NCBI GenBank assembly: GCA_946549475.1
Contig: CAMNQO010000013.1
Coordinates: 1 to 17,318 of the forward strand
Direction of reading: 5' to 3'
Source: an uncultured Bacteroidales bacterium
GTDB lineage: Bacteria > Bacteroidota > Bacteroidia > Bacteroidales > UBA932
Length of the DNA: 17,318 nucleotides
In this document: piece after piece, positions 5,695 through 12,885 of the stretch
How the letters are laid out: each line of letters starts with the position of its first letter
Numbering within the stretch: the stretch's first letter is position 1
Notes under the pieces: generated by a model
Told to the model about the DNA's origin: nothing
Seen by the model: only the letters and a program-made list of their open reading frames with translations
Database searches by the model: none
Program-made: the position numbers and the translations under genes

Positions 5695-5996
5695 TACAGG
5701 ATGCGGATGATATTGGAAAAGCCTGTGATGTCAAACACCTCTTTCACCTGGGTCTGCATGTGCGTCAGCACCATCTTGCCGCCCCGGCCCTGCACGGCCT
5801 TCTGCAGCATCAGAAAAACGCGCAGTCCCTGGCTGGAGGTATATTCGAGATCCGTGCAATCCAATTCGACATCCTTCATCTGGCCGTTGATGATAAAACC
5901 GAGTTCTTCTTGAAAGCGGGCTGCGTTGGTCGTATCGACCCGGCCCATGATCCGGACAAGCACCTTGTCCTCGGGACTGATTACTTTAACTTCCAT
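5694..5996 (-). CDS. STAS-domain anti-sigma-factor antagonist (RsbV/SpoIIAA-like)
   Basis: A 100-residue single STAS domain starting MEVKVISPEDKVLVRIMGRVD. The phosphorylation-site loop reads LEYTSSQGLRVFL; by alignment to SpoIIAA the serine kinase target should be Ser55. In partner-switching systems the unphosphorylated protein binds the RsbW kinase and frees its client. The ATG at 5996 was chosen because it fits the domain start and leaves a 2-base gap after the RsbW-like gene; an upstream start would put 31 residues of no STAS character in front. It overlaps the phosphatase ATG by one base. No PP2C phosphatase to reset it is encoded nearby. Confidence 0.87.
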   Translation of the reverse strand: MEVKVISPEDKVLVRIMGRVDTTNAARFQEELGFIINGQMKDVELDCTDLEYTSSQGLRVFLMLQKAVQGRGGKMVLTHMQTQVKEVFDITGFSNIIRIL

Positions 5997-5998
5997 AA

Positions 5999-6409
5999 TT
6001 ATGCTTGTGTATCTATCTTTTTCTCCATGATCAAAATATTGCATCCATCCGTGTACCGGTATTCCAGACGGTCCATCATCTGTTTGCACAGGAAGATGCC
6101 CAGACCGCCGATGGGGCGTTCTTCCGCCGACAGGGTAATGTCCGGATCGTCCTTTTCCAAAGGATTGAACGGAACACCGGCATCTTCGAAGGTAATGCGC
6201 CAGATGTTTTTGTCCAGGACGGTCTCCACCTGCATATAGCCGGAGCCGGAATCATAGGCATAACGCACGACATTTTCCACCACCTCTTCCACACACAGAC
6301 GGATGCGGAAATTCAACTCGAAGGGCATGGCATCCACCTCGGGTGTGGCCATCACATCCTCGATAATCGCACCGGACTTGCCGGTAATGGGATCATAACG
6401 CTTTTTCAT
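5999..6409 (-). CDS. RsbW/SpoIIAB-like ATP-binding kinase (HATPase_c)
   Basis: A 136-residue GHKL-fold protein. The N-box is CVEEVVENVVRYAY with Asn46, the G1-like box EDAGVPFNP has Asp76, and the G2-like box is GGLGIFLCK (Gly101-Gly104). These are the ATP-binding elements of RsbW-type serine kinases, which phosphorylate STAS antagonists and bind a sigma factor or another client. The STAS gene follows after 2 bases. The start codon overlaps the stop of the alarmone hydrolase gene by 4 bases (ATGA). Bacteroidota lack a classical sigma-B (general knowledge), so the client is unknown. Full length for the family. Confidence 0.87.
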   Translation of the reverse strand: MKKRYDPITGKSGAIIEDVMATPEVDAMPFELNFRIRLCVEEVVENVVRYAYDSGSGYMQVETVLDKNIWRITFEDAGVPFNPLEKDDPDITLSAEERPIGGLGIFLCKQMMDRLEYRYTDGCNILIMEKKIDTQA

Positions 6410-6984
6410 TTTCCGAAAACATCATCGATTAAACGAACAAATTCCTGATAGGCAAAAGTCCCTTCCAACTCTTTGAGACTGTCCGCCAGGCCGCGGTAAT
6501 GCCACTCGTGGTCGCTGCGGAGTTTGGCGTGGAACAGATTCCAGAGCGCATCTCCCTGCTGCTGATAATCGCGCCAGATGGCCCGCATATTGGACAGTTT
6601 GTCCCCCATCGCCACGATTTTCGCATCATGGGGAGCAGCACGCAGATGGTCGATGGCCGCCTGCTTGCGGCTGTGCCAGGAGGCTTCTTCGCTGACGCCT
6701 TCCGCAAACTTGTCCGACTCCGCCTCGACCAGTTCCGCCACCCGGTCTCCGAACTCTTCCCGCAACTGCTCCACCGTCACGCCCGTATCTTCGACGGTAT
6801 CGTGCAAGACCGCGGCCGCGAGCAACTGCGGGTCATTGGTGATGCTCGCGACGATGCTCATCGCCTCGAGGGGATGGATGATGTAGGGGAAGCCCTTGCC
6901 CCGGCGCTCCGTACCGGCGTGCGCCTCCAGGGCGAAACGGATGGCCTTGTCCACGAAGGCGGTGTCCATTGCTTTGTTTGCCAT
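6406..6984 (-). CDS. Small alarmone hydrolase-like HD protein (Mesh1/RelA-SpoT HD type)
   Basis: A 192-residue HD-domain protein of the (p)ppGpp 3'-pyrophosphohydrolase type. The pattern follows Mesh1 and the Rel hydrolase domain: RRGKGFPYIIHPLEA (His37), then AVLHDTVEDT (His61-Asp62, Glu65-Asp66), then MGDKLSNMR (Asp128). These are the Mn-binding and catalytic residues in that family, so it is predicted to degrade (p)ppGpp, though related nucleotides such as (p)ppApp or NADPH are possible. It starts one base after the stop of the alarmone synthetase gene, and its stop overlaps the RsbW-like start. Such a stand-alone hydrolase beside a stand-alone synthetase is also seen in some toxSAS toxin-antitoxin pairs. 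Confidence 0.87.
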   Translation of the reverse strand: MANKAMDTAFVDKAIRFALEAHAGTERRGKGFPYIIHPLEAMSIVASITNDPQLLAAAVLHDTVEDTGVTVEQLREEFGDRVAELVEAESDKFAEGVSEEASWHSRKQAAIDHLRAAPHDAKIVAMGDKLSNMRAIWRDYQQQGDALWNLFHAKLRSDHEWHYRGLADSLKELEGTFAYQEFVRLIDDVFGK

Positions 6985-6985
6985 A

Positions 6986-8089
6986 CTATTCTGTTTTAAT
7001 ACCTAACAAACGGGCCTGTGCCAGCGCACGCTCCGCCCGGTGACGGTTGTAAGGAGAAGGACCCGAAAGGATCTCATACATTTTTTCCAATCCGTTGACG
7101 CCGCCGCCCTTGCTCAGCATGGCCACATTGCAGAGATTCTGCAAACCGATGGAGGAAGTCAGGATATCGATGTCCGTACCGCCGATCTGGTGGACGGCCA
7201 TGCGGTATGCGTCTTCACCGAAATCCCGGATCATCTTTTCCACATCCCCCAAGGTCTTGCAGCCGATTTCATGCAGCACTTCCAGATAAGGGAACAGGGA
7301 AATCTCATGGATTTCGGCCTGATTGACGGCGGCGATGGAATGGTTCAGGCGGTCGAAAGGATGGAGGGCGAGATAACTGCGGAAGGCGTCACCGTCCAGG
7401 AGGACATCCTCAAAATGGCCGCTGGAGACCATCCGCTGCACTTTGCGGCGATAGTCGGTAATCCCGTTACGGATGCGGCTAAACTCATCATCCGCCAGTT
7501 CCAGCATCCCCGCCAGCCGGTTGAGGCTGCGCAGATAGTCCCTGGGCACCTCGACATCGGACTTGTAGCCGGTATCGTGATAAATGGCCGCCCAGATATG
7601 CTGCAAAGTCGTCCGCATCTGCACTTCAAAGCGGATGCCAGCAACCTCCGGACATTCCGGATCCACATAGGCTCCCTCCGGAATACGGCAGATGTAATGG
7701 AGGGAATTGTAGCCGAAACTGTCCAGACTATGGTTCTTGCGCTTGTCCACGGACTGCTCCCAATCGACCGTAAACAGGTTTTCCACCAGCGCGGCAATCT
7801 TGTCCACATCGGCGCTGTAGAGGGTGATGACACGGATTCCCACCAAATCAGTGATGTCGCTCAAGAAAGCATATTTCGACCCTTTGAGTTCCAGTTTCCC
7901 GGCCAGCGAGTCCTCCGTCTTGACGCGGCTCTCACAAGCCGTCACCATCAGGCCGGCTTTGTCAATGGCCTGCTTCACCTGCGCAAAAGCCCATTTCTGC
8001 ATGCGCTCCAGCGCCGGCCGGAGTTGCTCAAACTCCTCCAGCATCATCATGCAGTGCATATCCAGTCCCCTGTCTTTCATCGCTTCCAT
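6986..8089 (-). CDS. RelA/SpoT-domain alarmone synthetase, no TGS/ACT domains
   Basis: A 367-residue stand-alone RelA/SpoT synthetase. Motifs in order: ESRVKTEDSLAGK (residues 53-65), SDITDLVGIRVI (77-88), the G-loop FGYNSLHYI (125-133) and FEVQMRTTLQHIWA (154-167). These are the substrate-binding and catalytic elements of (p)ppGpp synthetases. There is no HD domain in front and no TGS/ACT region behind. The last roughly 150 residues form a C-terminal extension of unknown role (HEISLFPYLEVLHEIGCKTL and after), longer than RelP/RelQ proteins of about 210-260 residues. The gene begins one base after the AsmA-like gene stop and is followed after one base by the hydrolase gene. It could instead be a toxSAS/CapRel-like effector that modifies tRNA or makes (p)ppApp; sequence alone does not decide. 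Confidence 0.87.
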   Translation of the reverse strand: MEAMKDRGLDMHCMMMLEEFEQLRPALERMQKWAFAQVKQAIDKAGLMVTACESRVKTEDSLAGKLELKGSKYAFLSDITDLVGIRVITLYSADVDKIAALVENLFTVDWEQSVDKRKNHSLDSFGYNSLHYICRIPEGAYVDPECPEVAGIRFEVQMRTTLQHIWAAIYHDTGYKSDVEVPRDYLRSLNRLAGMLELADDEFSRIRNGITDYRRKVQRMVSSGHFEDVLLDGDAFRSYLALHPFDRLNHSIAAVNQAEIHEISLFPYLEVLHEIGCKTLGDVEKMIRDFGEDAYRMAVHQIGGTDIDILTSSIGLQNLCNVAMLSKGGGVNGLEKMYEILSGPSPYNRHRAERALAQARLLGIKTE

Positions 8090-8090
8090 A

Positions 8091-11000
8091 TCATTGTTGT
8101 TCTTTGATTTTCGCCAGTTCTTCCTCGCTGAGCGCCTCGCCGCCGGCAGCCTGCGGAGCGTCGTAACCTTGCGCCTTTTTCTCTTTCTGCAACTGCCGGG
8201 ACACGCTGTCGTCGCTGATGACCCGGTCTACGCCGATGCGGAAAATACTGCCGATGGAGCGGGACATGCTGATCCGGGCATCATCGATGACCGTACTGAA
8301 AGCCGGCACGTCCAGGCTCTTGTAACGGGGCTTGCACAACTTAAAATCCCAGTCATCGAAATTGCCGTACAAATCGACGCCGAACTTGATGGGAATGGGC
8401 GACTTGATGACGGACACATGATAATTGAAACTGGAATTGACATCCTGCACGCCGCTCATGGCCAGCGAATAGCGATCCATCTTCAGCGAGAAGGGGAAAA
8501 TCTCCAATTTGCTGTTTTCCAAGCGCCCCTCCACCCGCAGGTTGTCCACATAGCCCACATTCTTGTTTTTGAACATCAGGACTTTGGCCAATTTGGTAAA
8601 CTGGGGCGTGTCATAGATTTGCAGGTCGCTGCCCTCGATGCGCATCACGCCCTTCGCGGTAGGAATCACGAAATTCATGTGTTCGTCCAGTTCCGAAGTC
8701 AAGGCCAGGTCGCAGGACAGCAGACCCGAGAAATTGGACAGCAGCGGCATCAGCGTATCAATCGCCGGGAAGAGTTCGATGACGCGCTCGGCGGTCACCT
8801 CGATCAGACTGAGGTTGATGCCCGCCTTCAAATCCTTTTTGGTGCGCGTGGAATAGAATCCCTCGAAGAGGACATTGCCGATGTTGGAAGTCGCCATCGT
8901 ATTGGTAATCCGGGCCGTACGCTCGCGCATGGCCAGATCCATGTTGACACTCATAAATTCCAGCCCGGAATAGTGGATCTCATCCGCCGTGATATTGACA
9001 TCGGCGATGACATTGGCCGGCACGACGATCAATTCGGAGACCGTATCCACCTTCTCCACGCTGATTTCGGCGACCTGTTTGTCGAACTTGTCGTCATCCA
9101 GGGCGGCAAGCCGCTCCTTTTCTTCATCACTGACGCTCCGGCCCGTCTGCCAGGCAGCCATCAACTCGTCTCCGTCAATCTCCCGCGACTGGAAATCCGC
9201 ATCCAGCAGGACGGGACCCCGGGATGCCAGAAAACGCTTCAGGCCGTCAATCTTGGCGCTGACCCGCAAGTCGGATCTGCCGCTGAGCACTTTCAGCGAA
9301 TCCAGCACGACAGTGTTGTTGTTGAAATGACCGCCCAGGGCGGAAATGTCCGTTTTCAGCGGGAAAGAGGGCGTAACCACCGACAGACGGCCCATCGAGA
9401 GACTGCCGTCCAAGTCCCATTCCTTGAAATATTTTCCGAAGGTCTCCGGCAATGAGAAATGCAGGTCCTTGTCCCGGAAATCCTTTTCGCTCAAAAAGTC
9501 CGGCATTTCCCGTTGAGGCTGGTTGCGGAGCCAGTGCCTGAAGAGGCTGTCGCGGGGGACATCGGGATAGCGCAAGGCCAGGGTGTCGAGGAATGCCTGC
9601 CGGCGCATGGCCCGGTCCACCGTATTCATCGCGGCCTGCACATCCAGATTCAACTGACGGATGCGCAGGCGGTCGGCGCCGCTTTTGTAGAAAATACGGC
9701 CGTTGTGACTCTTCAAGGTCAGGATGGGCGTCTGGCGCTGCCCGCGTCTGGGGCGGACGGAAAACGACTCTTTGCCGTCGCGCAGGACGACCACCATCCC
9801 GTCCGAGTCCTTCAGGCGCAAACGCCCGATATTCAGCGAGCCGGAAAAAGGATAAAAAGCCTTGCGTTCCTTGTCGGTCAGCACGGCAGCGGAATTGAAA
9901 ACTTGAAGCGCCAGGTCGTTGCCGCTCACATCAAACAGTTGTTTGTAACGGACCTGCAGCGAATCCATCCCCACACTCAGGCTCAGCATGCGGCGTTTCT
10001 TGCCTCCTTCACGGAACTGCCGGCCCTGCGCACCCAGACGGATATCCAACGAATCCATCCCGGCCAGGATGGTATCGGCGGGCATCTGCGCCGCCAGATG
10101 CCGGGCAAAAAAGCGGCCTTCGAGGTCAGCCTTGGCAAATTCGGAAACGGACAGTTGGGACTGGCGGATGGAACCTTTGAGCCATGCCTGGAGCGTACCG
10201 TCCAAATCGATGGGAAGCCGCTGGGGAGAAAGGGCCAGCAAGCCTTTGAGGTCCGAAGTGAAGGAAGCATCGACATGATACAGCGCATCCGATTTTCCGA
10301 GCGGCTTGGAAGTCGCTTTGAGCGAGGTGAAGAAACGCTTTTCGTCCGCCGTACCCAGGCGCATGTCCAAGCCCGCCTCCCCTTTGTTGGTCCAGGCGGT
10401 CCCCGCAGCCTTGAAAGGAATGTCGAAGGCACTGATTTCAAAACGGTCGAGGGTCAGGAAATAATATGCGGAGTCACGCTTGACGATGCTGGCCGCCAAG
10501 TCGATGGGGACACGGGTCCTCCCGATGGAGGCAAGGGCCAGGGCGGAACGGGCGAAGGCCTCCATCTTGACCGTATCCGGGCGGCGCTGCAAGGCGAAAC
10601 GATGCAGGCCGAAAAAGACCGTGTCCTTCTTCATGCGTCCGGCCACGAACAGCGAATCGATGAGCAGCCGGCCCCGCAGATTCCGCAGGGAGTCCGTGCG
10701 GATGTTGCTGCGCAGGGTAATCTCCTTGGCCCGTACCGAAGCGAAAAGCGTATCTTTCACGGAACAATAGAATACGCGGGGATTGTCTTTCAGACTGATG
10801 CGGTTGATATGGATGACGGGGAGCCGGAGGGCGCTCCCGCTCGTATCTTCAACGGCCGTCGTATCGGATTTGAAAATGTCCCAGTTGACTTTCCCGCCGT
10901 AATCCTTGGCGTAAATATGGGGCTTGGCCAGTTCGATGAACGGGATGTGCAATGTCCCTTTCTCCCAGAAATCACTGGCCTTGAGGACGACTTTGAGGGA

Positions 11001-11429
11001 AGAGAAACTCGCGAGGGTATCGCGGGCGGCCCCATCCGGAGCGGAGACTTCCGGAGCGGGGGCGGTGACGGGTACAGGGGCTCCGGAACGGGCGTCGCGG
11101 CGGCGGGGCTGGCGGTAATGGCCCTGCTTGCCGGCATAAGCCATCTTGCTCAGGGCGATCGCCACGCTGTCTTCCCGGGCGAAGCGGTCGGCGGGATAGG
11201 TCACGCGCACATCCTCCAACAGGACGGACCAGCGCGGAAAATCCTTCCACAGGGACAGTTTGATGCTGCCGAAATTCACATCCGCATCCACAAACTCCAC
11301 GGCGTAGCGATTGACCAGGCGCGTGAGCGTCTTCTCGGACAAAATCAGCCGGGCCGCCAGCGTCAATACCAGCATCAGGGCCAGTACCGCTCCGATGACA
11401 ATCGCAAATATTTTCAGGATTTTCTTCAT
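8091..11429 (-). CDS. Large AsmA-family envelope protein
   Basis: A 1112-residue protein with one N-terminal membrane segment (about residues 7-28) and a long periplasmic part. The opening pattern, membrane anchor then LTRLVNRYAVEFVDADVNFGSIKLSLWKDFPRWSVLLEDV, is that of AsmA/TamB-like proteins. Extended beta-rich repeats with phrases such as SLKVVLKASDFWEKG and IHINRISLKDNPR follow. The C-terminal region (ADEIHYSGLEFMSVNMDLAM onward) matches the AsmA C-terminal module, and the end is charged and rich in Glu/Lys. AsmA-like proteins are thought to move phospholipids between inner and outer membranes. The start overlaps the guanylyltransferase stop by one base. Length is usual for Bacteroidales members. 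Confidence 0.85.
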   Translation of the reverse strand: MKKILKIFAIVIGAVLALMLVLTLAARLILSEKTLTRLVNRYAVEFVDADVNFGSIKLSLWKDFPRWSVLLEDVRVTYPADRFAREDSVAIALSKMAYAGKQGHYRQPRRRDARSGAPVPVTAPAPEVSAPDGAARDTLASFSSLKVVLKASDFWEKGTLHIPFIELAKPHIYAKDYGGKVNWDIFKSDTTAVEDTSGSALRLPVIHINRISLKDNPRVFYCSVKDTLFASVRAKEITLRSNIRTDSLRNLRGRLLIDSLFVAGRMKKDTVFFGLHRFALQRRPDTVKMEAFARSALALASIGRTRVPIDLAASIVKRDSAYYFLTLDRFEISAFDIPFKAAGTAWTNKGEAGLDMRLGTADEKRFFTSLKATSKPLGKSDALYHVDASFTSDLKGLLALSPQRLPIDLDGTLQAWLKGSIRQSQLSVSEFAKADLEGRFFARHLAAQMPADTILAGMDSLDIRLGAQGRQFREGGKKRRMLSLSVGMDSLQVRYKQLFDVSGNDLALQVFNSAAVLTDKERKAFYPFSGSLNIGRLRLKDSDGMVVVLRDGKESFSVRPRRGQRQTPILTLKSHNGRIFYKSGADRLRIRQLNLDVQAAMNTVDRAMRRQAFLDTLALRYPDVPRDSLFRHWLRNQPQREMPDFLSEKDFRDKDLHFSLPETFGKYFKEWDLDGSLSMGRLSVVTPSFPLKTDISALGGHFNNNTVVLDSLKVLSGRSDLRVSAKIDGLKRFLASRGPVLLDADFQSREIDGDELMAAWQTGRSVSDEEKERLAALDDDKFDKQVAEISVEKVDTVSELIVVPANVIADVNITADEIHYSGLEFMSVNMDLAMRERTARITNTMATSNIGNVLFEGFYSTRTKKDLKAGINLSLIEVTAERVIELFPAIDTLMPLLSNFSGLLSCDLALTSELDEHMNFVIPTAKGVMRIEGSDLQIYDTPQFTKLAKVLMFKNKNVGYVDNLRVEGRLENSKLEIFPFSLKMDRYSLAMSGVQDVNSSFNYHVSVIKSPIPIKFGVDLYGNFDDWDFKLCKPRYKSLDVPAFSTVIDDARISMSRSIGSIFRIGVDRVISDDSVSRQLQKEKKAQGYDAPQAAGGEALSEEELAKIKEQQ

Positions 11430-12520
11430 TATTTATACTTCTCCTTTATCTTGTGCCTGACATTGGAAATAAAACGCTTGTAGGTGGCGGCATCCTTGGG
11501 GCAGATCAGCAGGACATCCTCCGTATCGACGACCATGAAGGACTCCAGCCCCTGGATGGCAATCAATTTATCCTGGGAGGTGGTCACGAGCAGGCAGTCC
11601 CGGCTCTCGCCCGGATCCACGGTCCCGCCGCGGATGACATTCCCGGCCGGATCCTTTTCTTCCACCATATCGTAATAAGTCTCCCACTCTCCGATGTCGT
11701 CCCAGCGGAAACGGGCCGGATAGACCCTTGCCCGCCGCGTCTTCTCCAGGATTCCATACGAGATGGACTGGCGTTCGCATCCCCCATAGACATTCTCGAT
11801 GAATTTCTTTTCCCGTGCCGTCCCGAAGACCTCCTGCCAGCCTTCAAACTGACTGGCAAGCAGCGGCATGCAGACCTCGATTTCCTCCCGGATCGTCCGT
11901 ACATTCCAGATGAAGATGCCGGCGTTCCACAAAAATTCCCCGCTCTCGAAAAAGATTTTCGCCAACGCGAGATCCGGCTTTTCCGTAAAAGTCTTGACCT
12001 TGTAAGGCGGCTGGTCATCCGGTCCGCCGGGTGCCTTCTGGATATAACCGAAATTGACATCCGGACGCGTAGGAACGGTCCCGAGCACGATGAGTTCGTC
12101 ATGTTTTTCCGCATATTCCAGCGCATGCCTGAGCGTATAGACAAAAGAACGGGTGTCCCGCAGGAGATGGTCGGAAGGGGCCACGATGACCGTCGCCTCG
12201 GGGTCGCGCATCATCAATTTGTAAGTGGCATAGGTCAGGCAGGGGGCCGTATCGCGGATATAGGGCTCCACAATCAGGTTTTCATCGCGCAATTCGGGCA
12301 GATGCGCCTTGACATCCGACACATAGCGCCGGGTCGTGATGACCAGGATATGATCCGCCGGAACCACTTTTGAAAAACGGTCGAAAGTATGCCGGATGAA
12401 ACTCGTTCCCAACTCCCGTATGGGAATGAACTGTTTGGGCTTCTGCTCGCGGCTGACCGGCCAGAAGCGGTGTCCGGCGCCGCCCGCCATGATGAGACAA
12501 TATTGGTGATCGGTATTCAT
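11429..12520 (-). CDS. manC: Mannose-1-phosphate guanylyltransferase (GDP-mannose synthesis)
   Basis: A 363-residue nucleotidyltransferase that makes GDP-mannose from mannose-1-phosphate and GTP, the donor for mannose and fucose in glycans. The signature GGAGHRFWPVSR (residues 13-24) is followed by PKQF (28-31). Further family elements are PSDH (metal/nucleotide site), the FTEKPD motif and GEFLWNAGIFIW. There is no C-terminal isomerase domain, so it is the single-function form (about 350-360 residues). It begins 2 bases after the yraN stop and ends in a TAATG overlap with the AsmA-like gene. The placement in a signalling/maintenance operon rather than a polysaccharide cluster suggests a housekeeping supply role (inference). 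Confidence 0.9.
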   Translation of the reverse strand: MNTDHQYCLIMAGGAGHRFWPVSREQKPKQFIPIRELGTSFIRHTFDRFSKVVPADHILVITTRRYVSDVKAHLPELRDENLIVEPYIRDTAPCLTYATYKLMMRDPEATVIVAPSDHLLRDTRSFVYTLRHALEYAEKHDELIVLGTVPTRPDVNFGYIQKAPGGPDDQPPYKVKTFTEKPDLALAKIFFESGEFLWNAGIFIWNVRTIREEIEVCMPLLASQFEGWQEVFGTAREKKFIENVYGGCERQSISYGILEKTRRARVYPARFRWDDIGEWETYYDMVEEKDPAGNVIRGGTVDPGESRDCLLVTTSQDKLIAIQGLESFMVVDTEDVLLICPKDAATYKRFISNVRHKIKEKYK

Positions 12521-12522
12521 CG

Positions 12523-12885
12523 CTACAGATACAGGGGGATAAAGGCTTGTGGATAATAATCGGGCTGTTGTCCGTCAACAATCAGGATGACATCAAAAAA
12601 AGCGTCCGTCTGCCGCAGGGCGGGATGGGCGGCCAGGTACTGACGGGCGGCCGCCACCATATTGCGCTGCTTGCGTCCGTCCACGCTTCCTTCCAGAAAA
12701 TCTGCGGCACTGCGGTCCTTGACTTCAACGAAATGCAGGCCCTCGCGGTCAAGCGTCACGAGGTCCAGTTCCCGATGACCGCCGCGCCAGTTGCGGTCCA
12801 GCACGGTCTGGCCCCTTGCGGTCAGAAAATCGCAAGCCAACTGCTCTCCACGGCGGCCGAGCGCCGATCTTTCCGCTGCATTCAT
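12523..12885 (-). CDS. yraN: YraN family (UPF0102) endonuclease-like protein
   Basis: A 120-residue protein with the restriction-endonuclease-like fold of UPF0102. It shows RRGEQLACDFL at the start, the core RELDLVTLDREGLHFVEVK (Asp41, Glu54, Lys56 of the PD-(D/E)XK pattern) and the family end with a conserved QRN stretch. The function of this family is not firmly established; a DNA-processing role is usually suspected. The start overlaps the mutS2 stop by 4 bases (ATGA), and manC follows after 2 bases. Standard length, no anomalies. Confidence 0.9.
   Translation of the reverse strand: MNAAERSALGRRGEQLACDFLTARGQTVLDRNWRGGHRELDLVTLDREGLHFVEVKDRSAADFLEGSVDGRKQRNMVAAARQYLAAHPALRQTDAFFDVILIVDGQQPDYYPQAFIPLYL

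Noticed and set aside
6406..8089. Confident call of a toxSAS toxin-antitoxin system
   Set aside because: Layout fits, but the pair is embedded in a backbone-like operon with the same base composition, and the family assignment needs phylogeny or toxicity data.
7824..9455. 543-codon open frame on the plus strand across the alarmone synthetase and AsmA-like genes
   Set aside because: Runs antisense across two real genes and their junction; no family features.
9459..11483. 674-codon open frame on the plus strand opposite the AsmA-like gene
   Set aside because: Antisense shadow of a clear AsmA-family gene; no motif, no promoter and low-complexity composition.
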